From positions 1,178,001 through 1,242,000 of the forward strand of contig NZ_JACVAK010000001.1 of NCBI RefSeq assembly GCF_014851805.1: a stretch of DNA of 64,000 nucleotides, written 5' to 3'. This DNA is from Pseudoxanthomonas sp. PXM02 (lineage in GTDB: Bacteria; Pseudomonadota; Gammaproteobacteria; Xanthomonadales; Xanthomonadaceae). Below, in pieces: positions 30,188 to 39,016 of this stretch; positions within the stretch are counted from its first letter, which is position 1; each line of letters starts with the position of its first letter. The notes under the pieces were generated by a model that saw only the letters and a list, made by a program, of their open reading frames with translations, was not told the origin of the DNA and did no database searches. The position numbers and the translations under genes were made by a program.

Positions 30188-30538
30188 TCAGCGCCGTCCC
30201 TTGCGCGCTGGCCTGCGCTTGACCTCGATCACGGGGTAAGGCTGACCGAACGCATCGAGCAATGGCGCTGTGCGCTTCGCGGCCTCGGCCGCCAGAACCT
30301 TGTTGCGCACCTCGCCCATCGCCTGCTCGCCCCACTTGGCCATCCATGCGTCCGCATAGCGGCGTGCGCCTTCGGCAGAGGCCACCACGCGGGAGTTCTG
30401 GAAACCGTCTATGTAGGCGCGAGTGACCACCCGCACGCCCTCGCCGTCGTCGACGTCGTAGTGGACGAGTGGGTAACCGAGATACACCAGCGAGGTACGC
30501 CGATCTCGCGTCACCCATGCCGGCACCTGGTCATCCAC
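30188..30538 (-). CDS. Hypothetical prophage protein
   Basis: The product has 116 residues from the GTG at 30538, four bases after the stop of the gene upstream. The longer in-frame extension overlaps that gene and is Arg/Ser-rich noise, so it was left out. The protein is soluble and basic at its end (VIEVKRRPARKGRR), with YLGYPLVHYDVDDGEGVRVVTR near the start. No family is recognised. It converges with the gene at 29570-30154. Confidence 0.55.
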   Translation of the reverse strand: MDDQVPAWVTRDRRTSLVYLGYPLVHYDVDDGEGVRVVTRAYIDGFQNSRVVASAEGARRYADAWMAKWGEQAMGEVRNKVLAAEAAKRTAPLLDAFGQPYPVIEVKRRPARKGRR

Positions 30539-30542
30539 TGCG

Positions 30543-30812
30543 CTACTCGTCTTCCTTCGTGATGAACGGCGGCGATGAGAGCGTGCGCTGTGCGGCGAAC
30601 AGGTCATCCGGACTCAGGCCCCGCAGCACATACGTGGCGTTGGCCAGCGACTCGAACGCTGCCGGCTTCGTGCCTTCCTTCCAGCCGAACCACCGCTCGT
30701 AACGGTGCACCTGGCCATCCTCGCCGACCTTCTCGATCACGGACGGCAGATCCCGCATGTACTCCCGCCGGTCGTGGAACGGCCCGCCGACAAACGTCAC
30801 CACTCGATCCAT
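30543..30812 (-). CDS. Hypothetical prophage protein
   Basis: The product has 89 residues. MDRVVTFVGGPFHDRREYM and HRYERWFGWKEGTKPAAFESLA are typical of small conserved phage proteins of unknown role in which a short GG(P)xHDxR-type strand opens the protein. It is soluble. It is the first gene of a two-gene leftward unit, upstream of the gene ending at 30188. Confidence 0.6.
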   Translation of the reverse strand: MDRVVTFVGGPFHDRREYMRDLPSVIEKVGEDGQVHRYERWFGWKEGTKPAAFESLANATYVLRGLSPDDLFAAQRTLSSPPFITKEDE

Positions 30813-30920
30813 GTCCCCCCTCCTCGGGCTGGTCTGCAGCGCCTGCAGTCGCCGGCGCCGGTTTCGCTGGCCAGCACCAACGAGATCAAGCGGAGGGCAG
30901 CCACCCTGCCTTTATATCGA

Positions 30921-31244
30921 ATTTTTAGGATGCCCATCGGGACGAGGTAATAAAGGTAATCAGAGAATTTTCAAAGCGTTTTAACCGTATACATCAATGA
31001 CTTATGACCGTATTTCAAAGGTAACAAAAGGGTAATTTCTGGGTTACCAGATTACCTTTTCAGGAAGTAACCTCTTTCCGAAATCCGGCCCTTACGAATC
31101 AATGACATAACCTCCGATTACCTTTCGGGTTACCCCGGATTACCCTGGCAGGTAACATACACTTGTCCTTTCCATTCAATTACTTACCTCCCGTCAAGGG
31201 CGGCAGGTTACCGATTACCTCTTTCCGATGGGCATCCTAAAAAT
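30921..31244. repeat. AT-rich element with 20-bp perfect terminal inverted repeats and 13 GGTAA/TTACC motifs
   Basis: ATTTTTAGGATGCCCATCGG at 30921-30940 recurs as its exact reverse complement at 31225-31244; with a few mismatches the match extends about 12 bp further inward (to GAGGTAAT). Between them GGTAA occurs at 30946, 30955, 31020, 31031 and 31151, and TTACC at 31044, 31052, 31118, 31130, 31140, 31184, 31208 and 31215, mostly as GGTAAYC or its complement. Chance would give about one. The stretch is AT-rich against high-GC surroundings and has no credible gene. It could be a MITE-like insertion, a cluster of protein-binding sites, or a packaging or partition element. Confidence 0.8.
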
Positions 31245-31414
31245 CCGGGCACTGCCCACTGCCCGCAGATCGCGCCCTGAGTGTTCCGTGACGCCCCGCC
31301 TCTGCGCGGGGTTCCGCAGGGTTGTCCGATTGCCTGCGCGGGCCGTGTGCGCCCGTTCTGGCGGCCGGCGGCGGTGGGCGCGGGCTGCGGAAAAAAGGGG
31401 CCATGAAGACCGCA

Positions 31415-31433
31415 GGCGTGGCGGGGCGACGAC
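31415..31433 (+). other. Candidate cos site (left virion end), P2/186-like
   Basis: GGCGTGGCGGGGCGACGAC closely matches the 19-nt cohesive ends of P2 (GGCGAGGCGGGGAAAGCAC) and 186 (GGCGTGGCGGGGAAAGCAT), quoted from memory. The next bases (TGCGCGC) also match P2 at the same spacing. Strand and order agree with P2: cosL, then Q and P leftward, then O rightward. The gap 30813-31509 has no gene; besides this site it holds the inverted-repeat element. Confidence 0.75.
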
Positions 31434-31509
31434 TGCGCGCGCCGGGGGTCAACCGACGTGAAACTGAACGAAGTGTTAAGATTCCCCCAGCCACTAGGAG
31501 GGGGCGTCG

Positions 31510-33243
31510 ATGAGCTGTGGGCTTGGCATCTGCACCGAGGCGCTGCGCTCCGATGGAGCACGTCTATTCGGCTTCGCTGAGTATTTGGCGGCGCTGGCGC
31601 TGATCGTGGTCTTGTGGACCATAGTTGAGCCCCGCTACCGCCTCAGACTTGAGGTGGCGAAGATCGATATTCGTCGCGCGGCGTTCTATGTGATCGCCGC
31701 AGTAGGAGTGCTCACCCTCATCACCGACCTATGGCGCGCGCAAGGGTGGCCCGTCATTCGCGGGTCGTTGATTTCACCCGCTCTCTGGCAGGCACTGATG
31801 GCCGGAGCCTTGTTGTTCACGTTCTTTGCCTGGATGGCAGTCGCCTTCCTATGGCCGCCGCGATTCAGCCGGTTCAACGCGAGGCGGTTCGTATCCGTTG
31901 CAGACGGAATAGTTCGCAAGGGCAGCCCCGACGAGCTCGTGCAACTAGCGGAGGCGCTTGGCCCCTCGGCTGAGCGCATCGTAAGTGCTGCTGCACAAGA
32001 CCTCCTCCCCCAGCCTGGCGACAAAGATATAGCCCTCAATGCACGCCGGCTGTTGCATACGCTCGAAGATCCTCAATTCTGCGCCGCAGTTGTTAAATCG
32101 GCGCCCGTCACGCTGTACGCAATTTTCGGCGCGGCTTCGGCGCATCCGCAAGCGGCGAGAGCAATGTCGGTTTTCTCTCACAACGTTCTAAGTGCTGCCA
32201 TTTCAGTGGAGGGCTCGTTTCTTCATCGAGAGAACTCCGACCTCTACGCTGGATTCGCATCGCGCGGCCAGCAAATCACACGGCGCGTGTTCGGTGACTG
32301 CGATCTGCTTGACCGGATGGACGGCGTGTTCGTCGACTTCTACTCATATCAATGGCGCCCCTCGGAGCTGCGGGCATACCTACGGGCAGCAACGGTGGTG
32401 CTCAAGAATTACGCCTCACGGGATAGGCCTACACATTCCATCACGGTGAATCAGATATTCAGCGCTGTAGGGCGTGCCACTTCTACCGTCAGGCTTTTGA
32501 ACGGAAGTGACGACGGACAGAGCCCTCATGCCGAATCAGCACGGGCAATTCTGGAGTTCATCGAACAGGTTGCTGACGCACTGGGCAAAGGCGGAATACC
32601 CGTCGCGGACTGGAACAGAGTTGACGACCATGACAACCCGATAAACCGGCTCGCAGAGATTTCGTGCAAGTTGATTTTTGCTGCGTCTTCGGTAACCGAG
32701 CCAATGCAGACTAGTTGGTCGATACAGCACAACCTAGTCTGGTCAGGCGTCTTCAATGCTCATCTCCGTCACGGTAATGCGGTGATGGCTGAAGTACACG
32801 CTCGCGTCGCCCGAATGATATGGATCCAGATTCGCAAACTCGAATACTTCCCGAACTACGTCGGCACCATGCTATTGGGCTCGTGCCTGAACATCATCGG
32901 TGTCGCTGGGAACGCCCGACGGGCGAGCGTATTCAGTACTAGAAGTGAGCGCGCACTATTCTGGCTCACGCGACGTTGGGTAGTCGCGCACTTTGACTGT
33001 CTGTATCGCTATCACCCTGACATGGCCGTCGCTGGCTTCAATCCAACGCTTTCCTATCGGCCGCGATCAAAGTGCCTGCGCAAAATGTACGAACCCCATG
33101 CTGGACGGCCTAAACCAGAATACGACACGCTCGACGTTGAAGCCTGCACGGCACGGACGTCGAAGAAGAACTACTCCGACTTCCCAAAGAAGTGGGGTAA
33201 CCGCAAGCGGCAACTCTCGACCATATTCCCGACCGCACTTTAG
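31510..33243 (+). CDS. Membrane-anchored protein of unknown function next to cos (candidate defence or exclusion gene)
   Basis: The product has 577 residues. Three membrane segments lie at about 23-42, 55-74 and 89-113, followed by some 460 residues that should be cytoplasmic. No nuclease, NTPase, TIR or other motif is recognisable. A strong ribosome site (AGGAGG at 31496-31501) precedes the ATG. Base use is visibly less GC-rich than in the phage structural genes, which suggests separate acquisition. It sits between cos and portal Q. P2-like phages carry variable cargo near cos (tin and old of P2 flank cosR), so a superinfection-exclusion or anti-phage role is a reasonable guess only. It converges with Q. 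Confidence 0.65.
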   Translation: MSCGLGICTEALRSDGARLFGFAEYLAALALIVVLWTIVEPRYRLRLEVAKIDIRRAAFYVIAAVGVLTLITDLWRAQGWPVIRGSLISPALWQALMAGALLFTFFAWMAVAFLWPPRFSRFNARRFVSVADGIVRKGSPDELVQLAEALGPSAERIVSAAAQDLLPQPGDKDIALNARRLLHTLEDPQFCAAVVKSAPVTLYAIFGAASAHPQAARAMSVFSHNVLSAAISVEGSFLHRENSDLYAGFASRGQQITRRVFGDCDLLDRMDGVFVDFYSYQWRPSELRAYLRAATVVLKNYASRDRPTHSITVNQIFSAVGRATSTVRLLNGSDDGQSPHAESARAILEFIEQVADALGKGGIPVADWNRVDDHDNPINRLAEISCKLIFAASSVTEPMQTSWSIQHNLVWSGVFNAHLRHGNAVMAEVHARVARMIWIQIRKLEYFPNYVGTMLLGSCLNIIGVAGNARRASVFSTRSERALFWLTRRWVVAHFDCLYRYHPDMAVAGFNPTLSYRPRSKCLRKMYEPHAGRPKPEYDTLDVEACTARTSKKNYSDFPKKWGNRKRQLSTIFPTAL

Positions 33244-33258
33244 GAATAGTTGTTCGAG

Positions 33259-34239
33259 CTAATCGACCTGAGTAAACCGGATCACCTCCGATCCCACCCA
33301 CTCGTTGACGCGCAGCAGGCGGCGCTGGATCGCCGCCAGCTCGTTGGCTTCCCACACGCCCGACGCGTCGCCGATGTTGCCGAAGCCCCCGGCGTTCTGC
33401 GGCACGATGCCCAGCAGCTGCGGCGGAATGCGGAGCGACGCCAGCACATCGTCGCGTGTCACGCCCTTGATCCCGGTGAACTCGTCACGCGCTGCCACCT
33501 CGCTGACCGGGATCAGCTGCAGTCCGTCTTTCTTCCCGTTGGGCGAGTGCAGGAACAGGTTGCGGAAATTACCCGGCCCGCGAGCGCCTTTCAACGCCTC
33601 GCGCAACGCGGTCACGTCGCCGTCGTCCACCTGCGGATCGCTCAGATACAGGATGAACCCGGCGTGCGATCCATTGGTGTAATACTTGCGCCGGAACAGC
33701 GTGGCCGATTCATTGAGCAGCGCCGACTGCAGCGCCGCCAACCATTCCGGCAGACCGTAAATCTCCTGATCGACGTCGGCCTCTCGCAGCTGGAACACCG
33801 TACCGCGCTCGAACTCGTGCTCACTCTTCCAGCCGTGCACCTGGTAGAACATGCCCGGCTCGACACCGCGCCGCATGTACTTTGCCAGCAGCGGCGCCAG
33901 CTTCATGGCGTTGCCCAGCATGCTGTTGCGCCGCTCCAGGTACGCCATGCCGAAGTAAACCCAGTCGGTTGCGAACTGCTCGAAGGCCTCCGCACTCAGC
34001 AGACGATGCGGAATGAAGCTGCGCGCCAGCATGTTGACCTTGAACCGCAGACCTGACTGCAGGTAGACGTTGGCGCGCGTGGTCTTCGACAATCCGTCCA
34101 GCGACACCGGCGGTTCGTACCACCGGCCGTTATGCCAGCACTCCACGTAATCGAAGATGCCGCGCGAATCCAGCACAGGCGTCGGGTCGCCGAAGGTGAA
34201 AGCCTGTACGCCCTTCGGCGCAGCTACGGTGTCGCTCAT
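33259..34239 (-). CDS. Q: Phage portal protein, P2 gpQ family
   Basis: The product has 326 residues. It forms the portal ring through which DNA enters the head and to which the tail joins. Recognisable P2 Q features include the N-terminal AFTFGDPTPVLDSRGIFDYVECW, YLERRNSMLGNAMKLAPLLAKYMRRG, and LRIPPQLLGIVPQNAGGFG near the end. The ATG at 34239 overlaps the stop of terminase P in ATGA, as expected for a coupled P-Q unit read leftward. Length is close to P2 Q (344). Confidence 0.93.
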   Translation of the reverse strand: MSDTVAAPKGVQAFTFGDPTPVLDSRGIFDYVECWHNGRWYEPPVSLDGLSKTTRANVYLQSGLRFKVNMLARSFIPHRLLSAEAFEQFATDWVYFGMAYLERRNSMLGNAMKLAPLLAKYMRRGVEPGMFYQVHGWKSEHEFERGTVFQLREADVDQEIYGLPEWLAALQSALLNESATLFRRKYYTNGSHAGFILYLSDPQVDDGDVTALREALKGARGPGNFRNLFLHSPNGKKDGLQLIPVSEVAARDEFTGIKGVTRDDVLASLRIPPQLLGIVPQNAGGFGNIGDASGVWEANELAAIQRRLLRVNEWVGSEVIRFTQVD

Positions 34240-36038
34240 GAGATCTCCAAGGTGCTGCCGCGCTTCTGGGCGTGCGGCCCTTCCAGCGGCTCGTTGTGCA
34301 ATGCGTGGAACAGCGCCCACGCGAGGTCGGCGTGCCCGGTCTCTTCCGACCGGTCGGCCTTGTATGTGATCTGCCGCTGACTCGGCGTCATGGTCTTCTT
34401 GATCGCCATGATCGACTGCGTGAGATCCGTCCAGCCGGCGTCGTATTCCAGCCGGCCATTGGAGATCACGTCGTAAGCCTTCAACACCAGCCGCGACTTG
34501 ACCTCCGGCGAGTAACTGAACGTCACAAGGTTGGGGAAAAACGTCTTGACGATCTGCGCCACGCCCGTGCCCATGCCGGTGGTGTCGATGCCGATATACG
34601 TCACCCAATACCGCTCGGTGATTCCCTTGATAAATTTCGCCTGCGACGCGAAGTCACCGCCCTTGAACTTGTGGCGCTCCAGCACGCGGAACTTACCGCC
34701 TGGCACCTGCGGCGGCGCCAACACGACAAGGCCGGCGCTGTCGCCGTTCTCGGCGGGGTCATAGCCGATCCACACGGGAAAATCGCCGTACGGCCGACGC
34801 GCGAACGGCTTATAGACGTTCCCCCAGTCCACCCAACTGTCCACGTGGCACGACTGCAGCAGCGAGAGCGGGAACACGCTGGCGCTGTCGTCGACGAACT
34901 CGCACATGAGCAGATTGGCGAACGCGTCCGGCGAGTACTCCTCCCGCAGCTCGTTGATATCGAACAGGTCACAGCCACGGCGCGCCGCGTCCATGATCGT
35001 GACGATCTGGCGCCACACGCGGTCCTCGCACGCACGCCCCTGACCGAGCGCGTCGTGCGAAACGTCGATCTTGATCCGCTGGTCTGCCGGCTTGCCGCGG
35101 TTCCGGCGCTCCCCCGTCCAGAAGGAATACGCTTGGTGGGCCATGCTCGACGGCGTGCTGAAATAGGTCTTGCGCCACTTTTTGTGCATCGCCATGCCGC
35201 TGGCGACCTTGTTCAGCTCGTCAAAGCCATACGTCCAAAAGAACTCATCGAAATAGAAATTTCCGTGATAGCCCTGCGCCGTGCGCGCATTGGTACCGAG
35301 AAAGAACAGCTCGGCGCCGTTGGGCAGCAGGATGGTCTCGCTGCCGCTCAACTCGCGGTCCAGCACTTCGCGCACGAATGCCTGCATGTAGCCCCGGAAC
35401 AGGAACGCCTGCGCCTTCGAGGCACTGAGGAAGATCTGATTGCGCCCGGTCTTGAGCGCATCCATGAAGGCCTCGCGGGCGAAGTAGAACGTGGCGCCGA
35501 TCTGGCGCGATTTCAGGATGACGCGCGTGCGCAGGTTGCTGGCGCGATACCAATCCCGCTGATAGTCAAAGCAGCCCTCGATAAAAGCCGACTCCAGCCG
35601 CTCGATCTCTTCCTCGGTGAACTCGTTTCGCTTCTGCTTTTTCTTAGGCGCGGCGTTGCGGTTGGCCACGGCCGGGTTCAGGTCAGCCTCGTTGCCGCCG
35701 CCCTGGTAGCGCTGGATGCGCGCCTGTCGCTCCAACTGCCGGTGCAGCAGGTCGATTTCCTTGTAATCGGCGCCTGACTTCTGATCCTTCATGATCAGCG
35801 TGACGAGACGCGCATGCAGCGCGCCGCCGATGCGTTCGACGTGATCAGCGCGGTCCCACTCGTCACGGGACTTCCAGCTGTGTATTGTCTTTTCGTTCTC
35901 CCCGGTGGCCTCGGCGATCTCGCAGACACGCCATCCCATCCAATACAGGTACTTAGCCTGTTGGCGGGCATCGATAGGGAGCTGGGCAAGTGCGCTATTC
36001 ACCTCGATAGCGTGACCGCCACACACCTTGTTCAACAC
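34236..36038 (-). CDS. P: Terminase large (ATPase) subunit, P2 gpP family
   Basis: The product has up to 600 residues. It powers DNA packaging and contributes to cos cutting. The N-terminus has a helix-turn-helix segment (AKYLYWMGWRVCEIAEATGENEKTIHSWKSR). The ATPase region carries the Walker A-like LKSRQIGATFYFA and Walker B-like NFYFDEFFW. Acidic residues in IGYDPAENGDSAG and IGIDTTGMGTG fit the RNase H-type nuclease. The first codon at 36038 is GTG; another GTG at 36002 (VNSALAQLP) is as likely. It is divergent from scaffold gene O; the 120-bp gap holds both promoters. Confidence 0.93.
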   Translation of the reverse strand: MLNKVCGGHAIEVNSALAQLPIDARQQAKYLYWMGWRVCEIAEATGENEKTIHSWKSRDEWDRADHVERIGGALHARLVTLIMKDQKSGADYKEIDLLHRQLERQARIQRYQGGGNEADLNPAVANRNAAPKKKQKRNEFTEEEIERLESAFIEGCFDYQRDWYRASNLRTRVILKSRQIGATFYFAREAFMDALKTGRNQIFLSASKAQAFLFRGYMQAFVREVLDRELSGSETILLPNGAELFFLGTNARTAQGYHGNFYFDEFFWTYGFDELNKVASGMAMHKKWRKTYFSTPSSMAHQAYSFWTGERRNRGKPADQRIKIDVSHDALGQGRACEDRVWRQIVTIMDAARRGCDLFDINELREEYSPDAFANLLMCEFVDDSASVFPLSLLQSCHVDSWVDWGNVYKPFARRPYGDFPVWIGYDPAENGDSAGLVVLAPPQVPGGKFRVLERHKFKGGDFASQAKFIKGITERYWVTYIGIDTTGMGTGVAQIVKTFFPNLVTFSYSPEVKSRLVLKAYDVISNGRLEYDAGWTDLTQSIMAIKKTMTPSQRQITYKADRSEETGHADLAWALFHALHNEPLEGPHAQKRGSTLEIS

Positions 36039-36158
36039 AAATCGCCCGCGTAAGCGTGCGGTTTACATGCTGCCTTCATTGCCGGGGCATTTCGCGCTGC
36101 CGACCATGGCTCATCACGTCGATTTGACGATGCAGCCACCCGCCGAGCAGAGGAAAGC

Positions 36159-37046
36159 ATGTCCGGTCAAACCAAGAAATTCCGCTCCAAGTTCTTCCGC
36201 ATTGCCGTGGAAGGTGACGCCACCGATGGTCGCGTGATCGAACGGCAGTGGCTGCTGGATGCTGCGGCCACCTACAGCCAGACCACCTATGCGGCTCGCA
36301 TCTGGATGGAACACTTCCGCAGCATGCTGCCGGATAGCCCGTTCCGCGCCTATGGCGACGTGACCGCGCTCAAGACCGAAGAGGTCGAGATCGACGGCAA
36401 GAAGAAGCTGGCGCTGTTCGCGCAGATCGAGCCGACCGACGACCTGGTGAAGATCGTCAACGTGCAGAAACAGAAGCTGTACACCAGCATGGAGATCTCC
36501 CCGAAGTTCGCCAACACCGGCAAGGCGTACCTGACGGGCCTCGGCATTACCGACTCGCCGGCCAGCCTGGGCACCGAGCGTCTGGCGTTCTCCGCGCAGC
36601 ATCCGGAGGCCAAGCTGTTCGGCGAGCGCAAGCAACACGCCGACAACCTGTTCAGTGCTGCCGGCGAGGTGGAGATGGCTTTCGAGGAAGTCATCACCGA
36701 GCCGACCGCCACCGACAAGCTGTTCAACGTGCTTTCCACGCTCGCCGAGCGCCTGACGGGCGCGGCCACGAAGGTCGAACCGAAGCCCGACGCCCCGCCG
36801 GCCGCCACGCAGGATTTCAGCGCGATTGCCACCGCGCTGGCAGGCATCGGCGACCACCTCAAGACGCAGGGCGAAAGCTTCGCCCAGCTGCAGCGTGAAA
36901 GCGCCGAGCAGAACGCCACCGTCAAGAAGCTGCAGACCGATTTCGCGGACCTGTACTCGCGACTGGACAACACGCCCAACGGCGCGCAGCCCGTGCGGCC
37001 GCCCGCCAATGGCACGAAGGGCACCAGCGCCGTCACCGACTGCTGA
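36159..37046 (+). CDS. O: Capsid scaffolding protein with serine protease domain, P2 gpO family
   Basis: The product has 295 residues. It scaffolds procapsid assembly and cleaves capsid proteins and itself. The likely catalytic triad is D20, H52 and S110 (EGD, WMEHFR, YTSMEI), close to D19, H48 and S107 in P2 gpO. The C-terminal part is an Ala/Gln-rich coiled coil that acts as scaffold. The ATG at 36159 follows GAGGAAAG. It is the first gene of the rightward capsid block. Confidence 0.93.
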   Translation: MSGQTKKFRSKFFRIAVEGDATDGRVIERQWLLDAAATYSQTTYAARIWMEHFRSMLPDSPFRAYGDVTALKTEEVEIDGKKKLALFAQIEPTDDLVKIVNVQKQKLYTSMEISPKFANTGKAYLTGLGITDSPASLGTERLAFSAQHPEAKLFGERKQHADNLFSAAGEVEMAFEEVITEPTATDKLFNVLSTLAERLTGAATKVEPKPDAPPAATQDFSAIATALAGIGDHLKTQGESFAQLQRESAEQNATVKKLQTDFADLYSRLDNTPNGAQPVRPPANGTKGTSAVTDC

Positions 37047-37103
37047 TCGCACCACACCACGCAACGTCACCGCCCTTTCAGTTTCCCCGGAGATCACAAC
37101 GCC

Positions 37104-38120
37104 ATGCGTAACAACACCCGCCTGCTGTACACCGCCTTTCTGGCGCAGGTTGCTCAGCTCAATCAGGTCGGCGACGCCACCCTGTCCTTCAACGTGGATC
37201 CGGCCGTGCAGCAGACGCTGGAACAGCGCACGCAGGAATCCAGCGAGTTCCTGTCCCGTATCAACATGATCGGCGTGGAGGAACTGAAGGGCGAAAAGGT
37301 CGGTATCGGCGTCAGCGGCACCATCGCCAGCCGCACCGACACCACCGGAGCCGGCGTGCGCACGCCGCGCGACGTGGGCCAGCTGGATGCCAACGACTAC
37401 GAGTGCAAGCAGACCGATTTCGATACCGCCATCCGCTACTCGCAGCTCGACGCCTGGGCACACCGTCCGGAGTTCCAGACGCTGCTGCGCGATGCCATCG
37501 TGCGTCGTCAGGCGCTGGACCGCCTGCTGATCGGCTTCAACGGCGTCAGCGCCGCTGCGACGACCAACCGCGCCACCAATCCGCTGCTGCAGGACGTGAA
37601 CATCGGTTGGCTGCAGCAGTACCGTGCACATGCGCCGCAGCGCGTGATGGACGAAGGCCAGACCGCTGGCAAGGTGGTGATCGGCTCCGGCGGTACCGCC
37701 GACTACAAGAACCTCGACGCGCTCGTGTACGACGCCGTGAGCACGCTGATCGACCCGTGGCACCGCCGCGACCCCGGCCTGGTCGTCGTGGTCGGCCGGA
37801 ACCTGCTGCACGACAAGTATTTCCCGCTGGTCAACGACAACCAGACCCCGACCGAGAAGCTGGCCACGGACGTGATCCTGTCGCAGCGCCGCATCGGCGG
37901 CCTGCAGGCGGCGGAGGTGCCCTACTGCCCGGACGATGCGCTGTTCATCACCACGCTGGACAACCTGTCGCTGTACTGGCAGCGCGGTGGCCGCCGTCGC
38001 TACCTCAAGGAAGAGCCGGAGAAGAACCGGGTGGCCAACTACGAGCAGTCCAACGATGCCTACGTGATCGAGGACTACGGTCGCGGCTGCCTGGTCGAGA
38101 AGATCGAGATCGCGGAGTAA
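37104..38120 (+). CDS. N: Major capsid protein, P2 gpN family
   Basis: The product has 338 residues. Characteristic stretches are MRNNTRLLYTAFLAQVAQLN, DVNIGWLQQYR, NLDALVYDAV and VVVGRNLLHDKYFPLVN. Members are HK97-fold capsid subunits processed at the N-terminus by gpO. A ribosome site (GGAG at about 37089) precedes the ATG. Length is close to P2 N (357). Confidence 0.95.
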   Translation: MRNNTRLLYTAFLAQVAQLNQVGDATLSFNVDPAVQQTLEQRTQESSEFLSRINMIGVEELKGEKVGIGVSGTIASRTDTTGAGVRTPRDVGQLDANDYECKQTDFDTAIRYSQLDAWAHRPEFQTLLRDAIVRRQALDRLLIGFNGVSAAATTNRATNPLLQDVNIGWLQQYRAHAPQRVMDEGQTAGKVVIGSGGTADYKNLDALVYDAVSTLIDPWHRRDPGLVVVVGRNLLHDKYFPLVNDNQTPTEKLATDVILSQRRIGGLQAAEVPYCPDDALFITTLDNLSLYWQRGGRRRYLKEEPEKNRVANYEQSNDAYVIEDYGRGCLVEKIEIAE

Positions 38121-38126
38121 ACCGCC

Positions 38127-38918
38127 ATGGCACAGAGTCCCGCCAAGCGCCACCTGACCCGCGTTCTCGCGGCACAGGAGGCAAGCAAGGCCGCCAACGG
38201 CGCGCTCCGCGCCGGTGGCACGGTCTTCGAGCAGCACATGATGCTGCTGCAGGAACACCGGCTGCGTCTGAAACAGATCCAGTCGGCCGAGGCCAAGGCG
38301 ACGTACAAGGCCGGTGCGCTGCATGAGTTCTCCGACTACCTCGACGGCGTTCTCAAAGCGGACGCAGGCGGCGACGATGAGGTGGTCACCACGGTGATGC
38401 TGTGGGCCATCGACGCGGGCCTGTATGCCGCAGCGTTGGGCGTTGCCGAGTACGTGCTGCGGCACAAGCTGGCCATGCCGGACCGATTCAGCCGCACCAC
38501 GGGCTGCGTCATCGCCGAGGAGATCGCCGAGGCGGCGCTGGCAGCTCATGCCACCGGCAAGACCTTCGAGGCCGGCGTGCTGGGAATGGCGCTGCGCATG
38601 ACGGCCGATCAGGACATGCCGGACGAAGTGCGCGCCAAGCTTCACCTGGCCATGGGCCGCGACGTGCTTCGCAGCTGCACCGACGAAGCGCCCGCCAGCA
38701 TCTTCGAGCTGGAGGAATGCGTGGCAAGCCTGAAACGCGCCATCGAGCTGCACGGCAGCTGCGGTGGCAAGAAGGATCTGGAGCGTGCCGAACGCCTCCT
38801 GAAGAAACAGACCGCCGCTGCAGACACCGCAGCAGCCAAGTCCGACAACCCCGAAGGTGACGCCAAGGCCGACAGCGCCGACGCCGCCAAGGGTGCGTCC
38901 GACAACGCAGGCGGCTAA
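38127..38918 (+). CDS. M: Terminase small (endonuclease) subunit, P2 gpM family
   Basis: The product has 263 residues and begins 6 bp after N. It contains SPAKRHLTRVLAAQEA and HRLRLKQIQSAEAKATYKAGALHEFSDYLDG, typical of P2 gpM, which recognises and cuts cos together with gpP. The C-terminus is a low-complexity Ala/Lys/Asp tail. A 98-bp gap with a large hairpin follows. Confidence 0.92.
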   Translation: MAQSPAKRHLTRVLAAQEASKAANGALRAGGTVFEQHMMLLQEHRLRLKQIQSAEAKATYKAGALHEFSDYLDGVLKADAGGDDEVVTTVMLWAIDAGLYAAALGVAEYVLRHKLAMPDRFSRTTGCVIAEEIAEAALAAHATGKTFEAGVLGMALRMTADQDMPDEVRAKLHLAMGRDVLRSCTDEAPASIFELEECVASLKRAIELHGSCGGKKDLERAERLLKKQTAAADTAAAKSDNPEGDAKADSADAAKGASDNAGG

Positions 38919-38945
38919 CCGAGCGTCCCCGCGACCCCGCCGGCT

Positions 38946-38990
38946 CGGGGCTGATCCGTAACGTCTCTCTCCCGTTGCGGTGAAGCCCCG
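38946..38990 (+). other. Large imperfect hairpin between M and L
   Basis: CGGGGCT (38946-38952) pairs with AGCCCCG (38984-38990). Inside it, CCGTAACG pairs with CGTTGCGG with one G-U pair. No U-tract follows. It could be an RNA processing or stability element that separates the capsid/terminase message from the head-completion and lysis genes. Confidence 0.45.
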
Positions 38991-39016
38991 ACCACCGGCG
39001 AACTTATCGAGTGCAC

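Noticed and set aside
31208-31561. 117-codon minus-strand frame over the gap before cos
   Set aside because: It runs through one end of the inverted-repeat element and the cos site, and its sequence is Pro/Ser/Arg-rich noise.
36114-38753. 879-codon minus-strand frame across O, N and M
   Set aside because: It is antisense to three clear P2 capsid genes; no recognisable domain.
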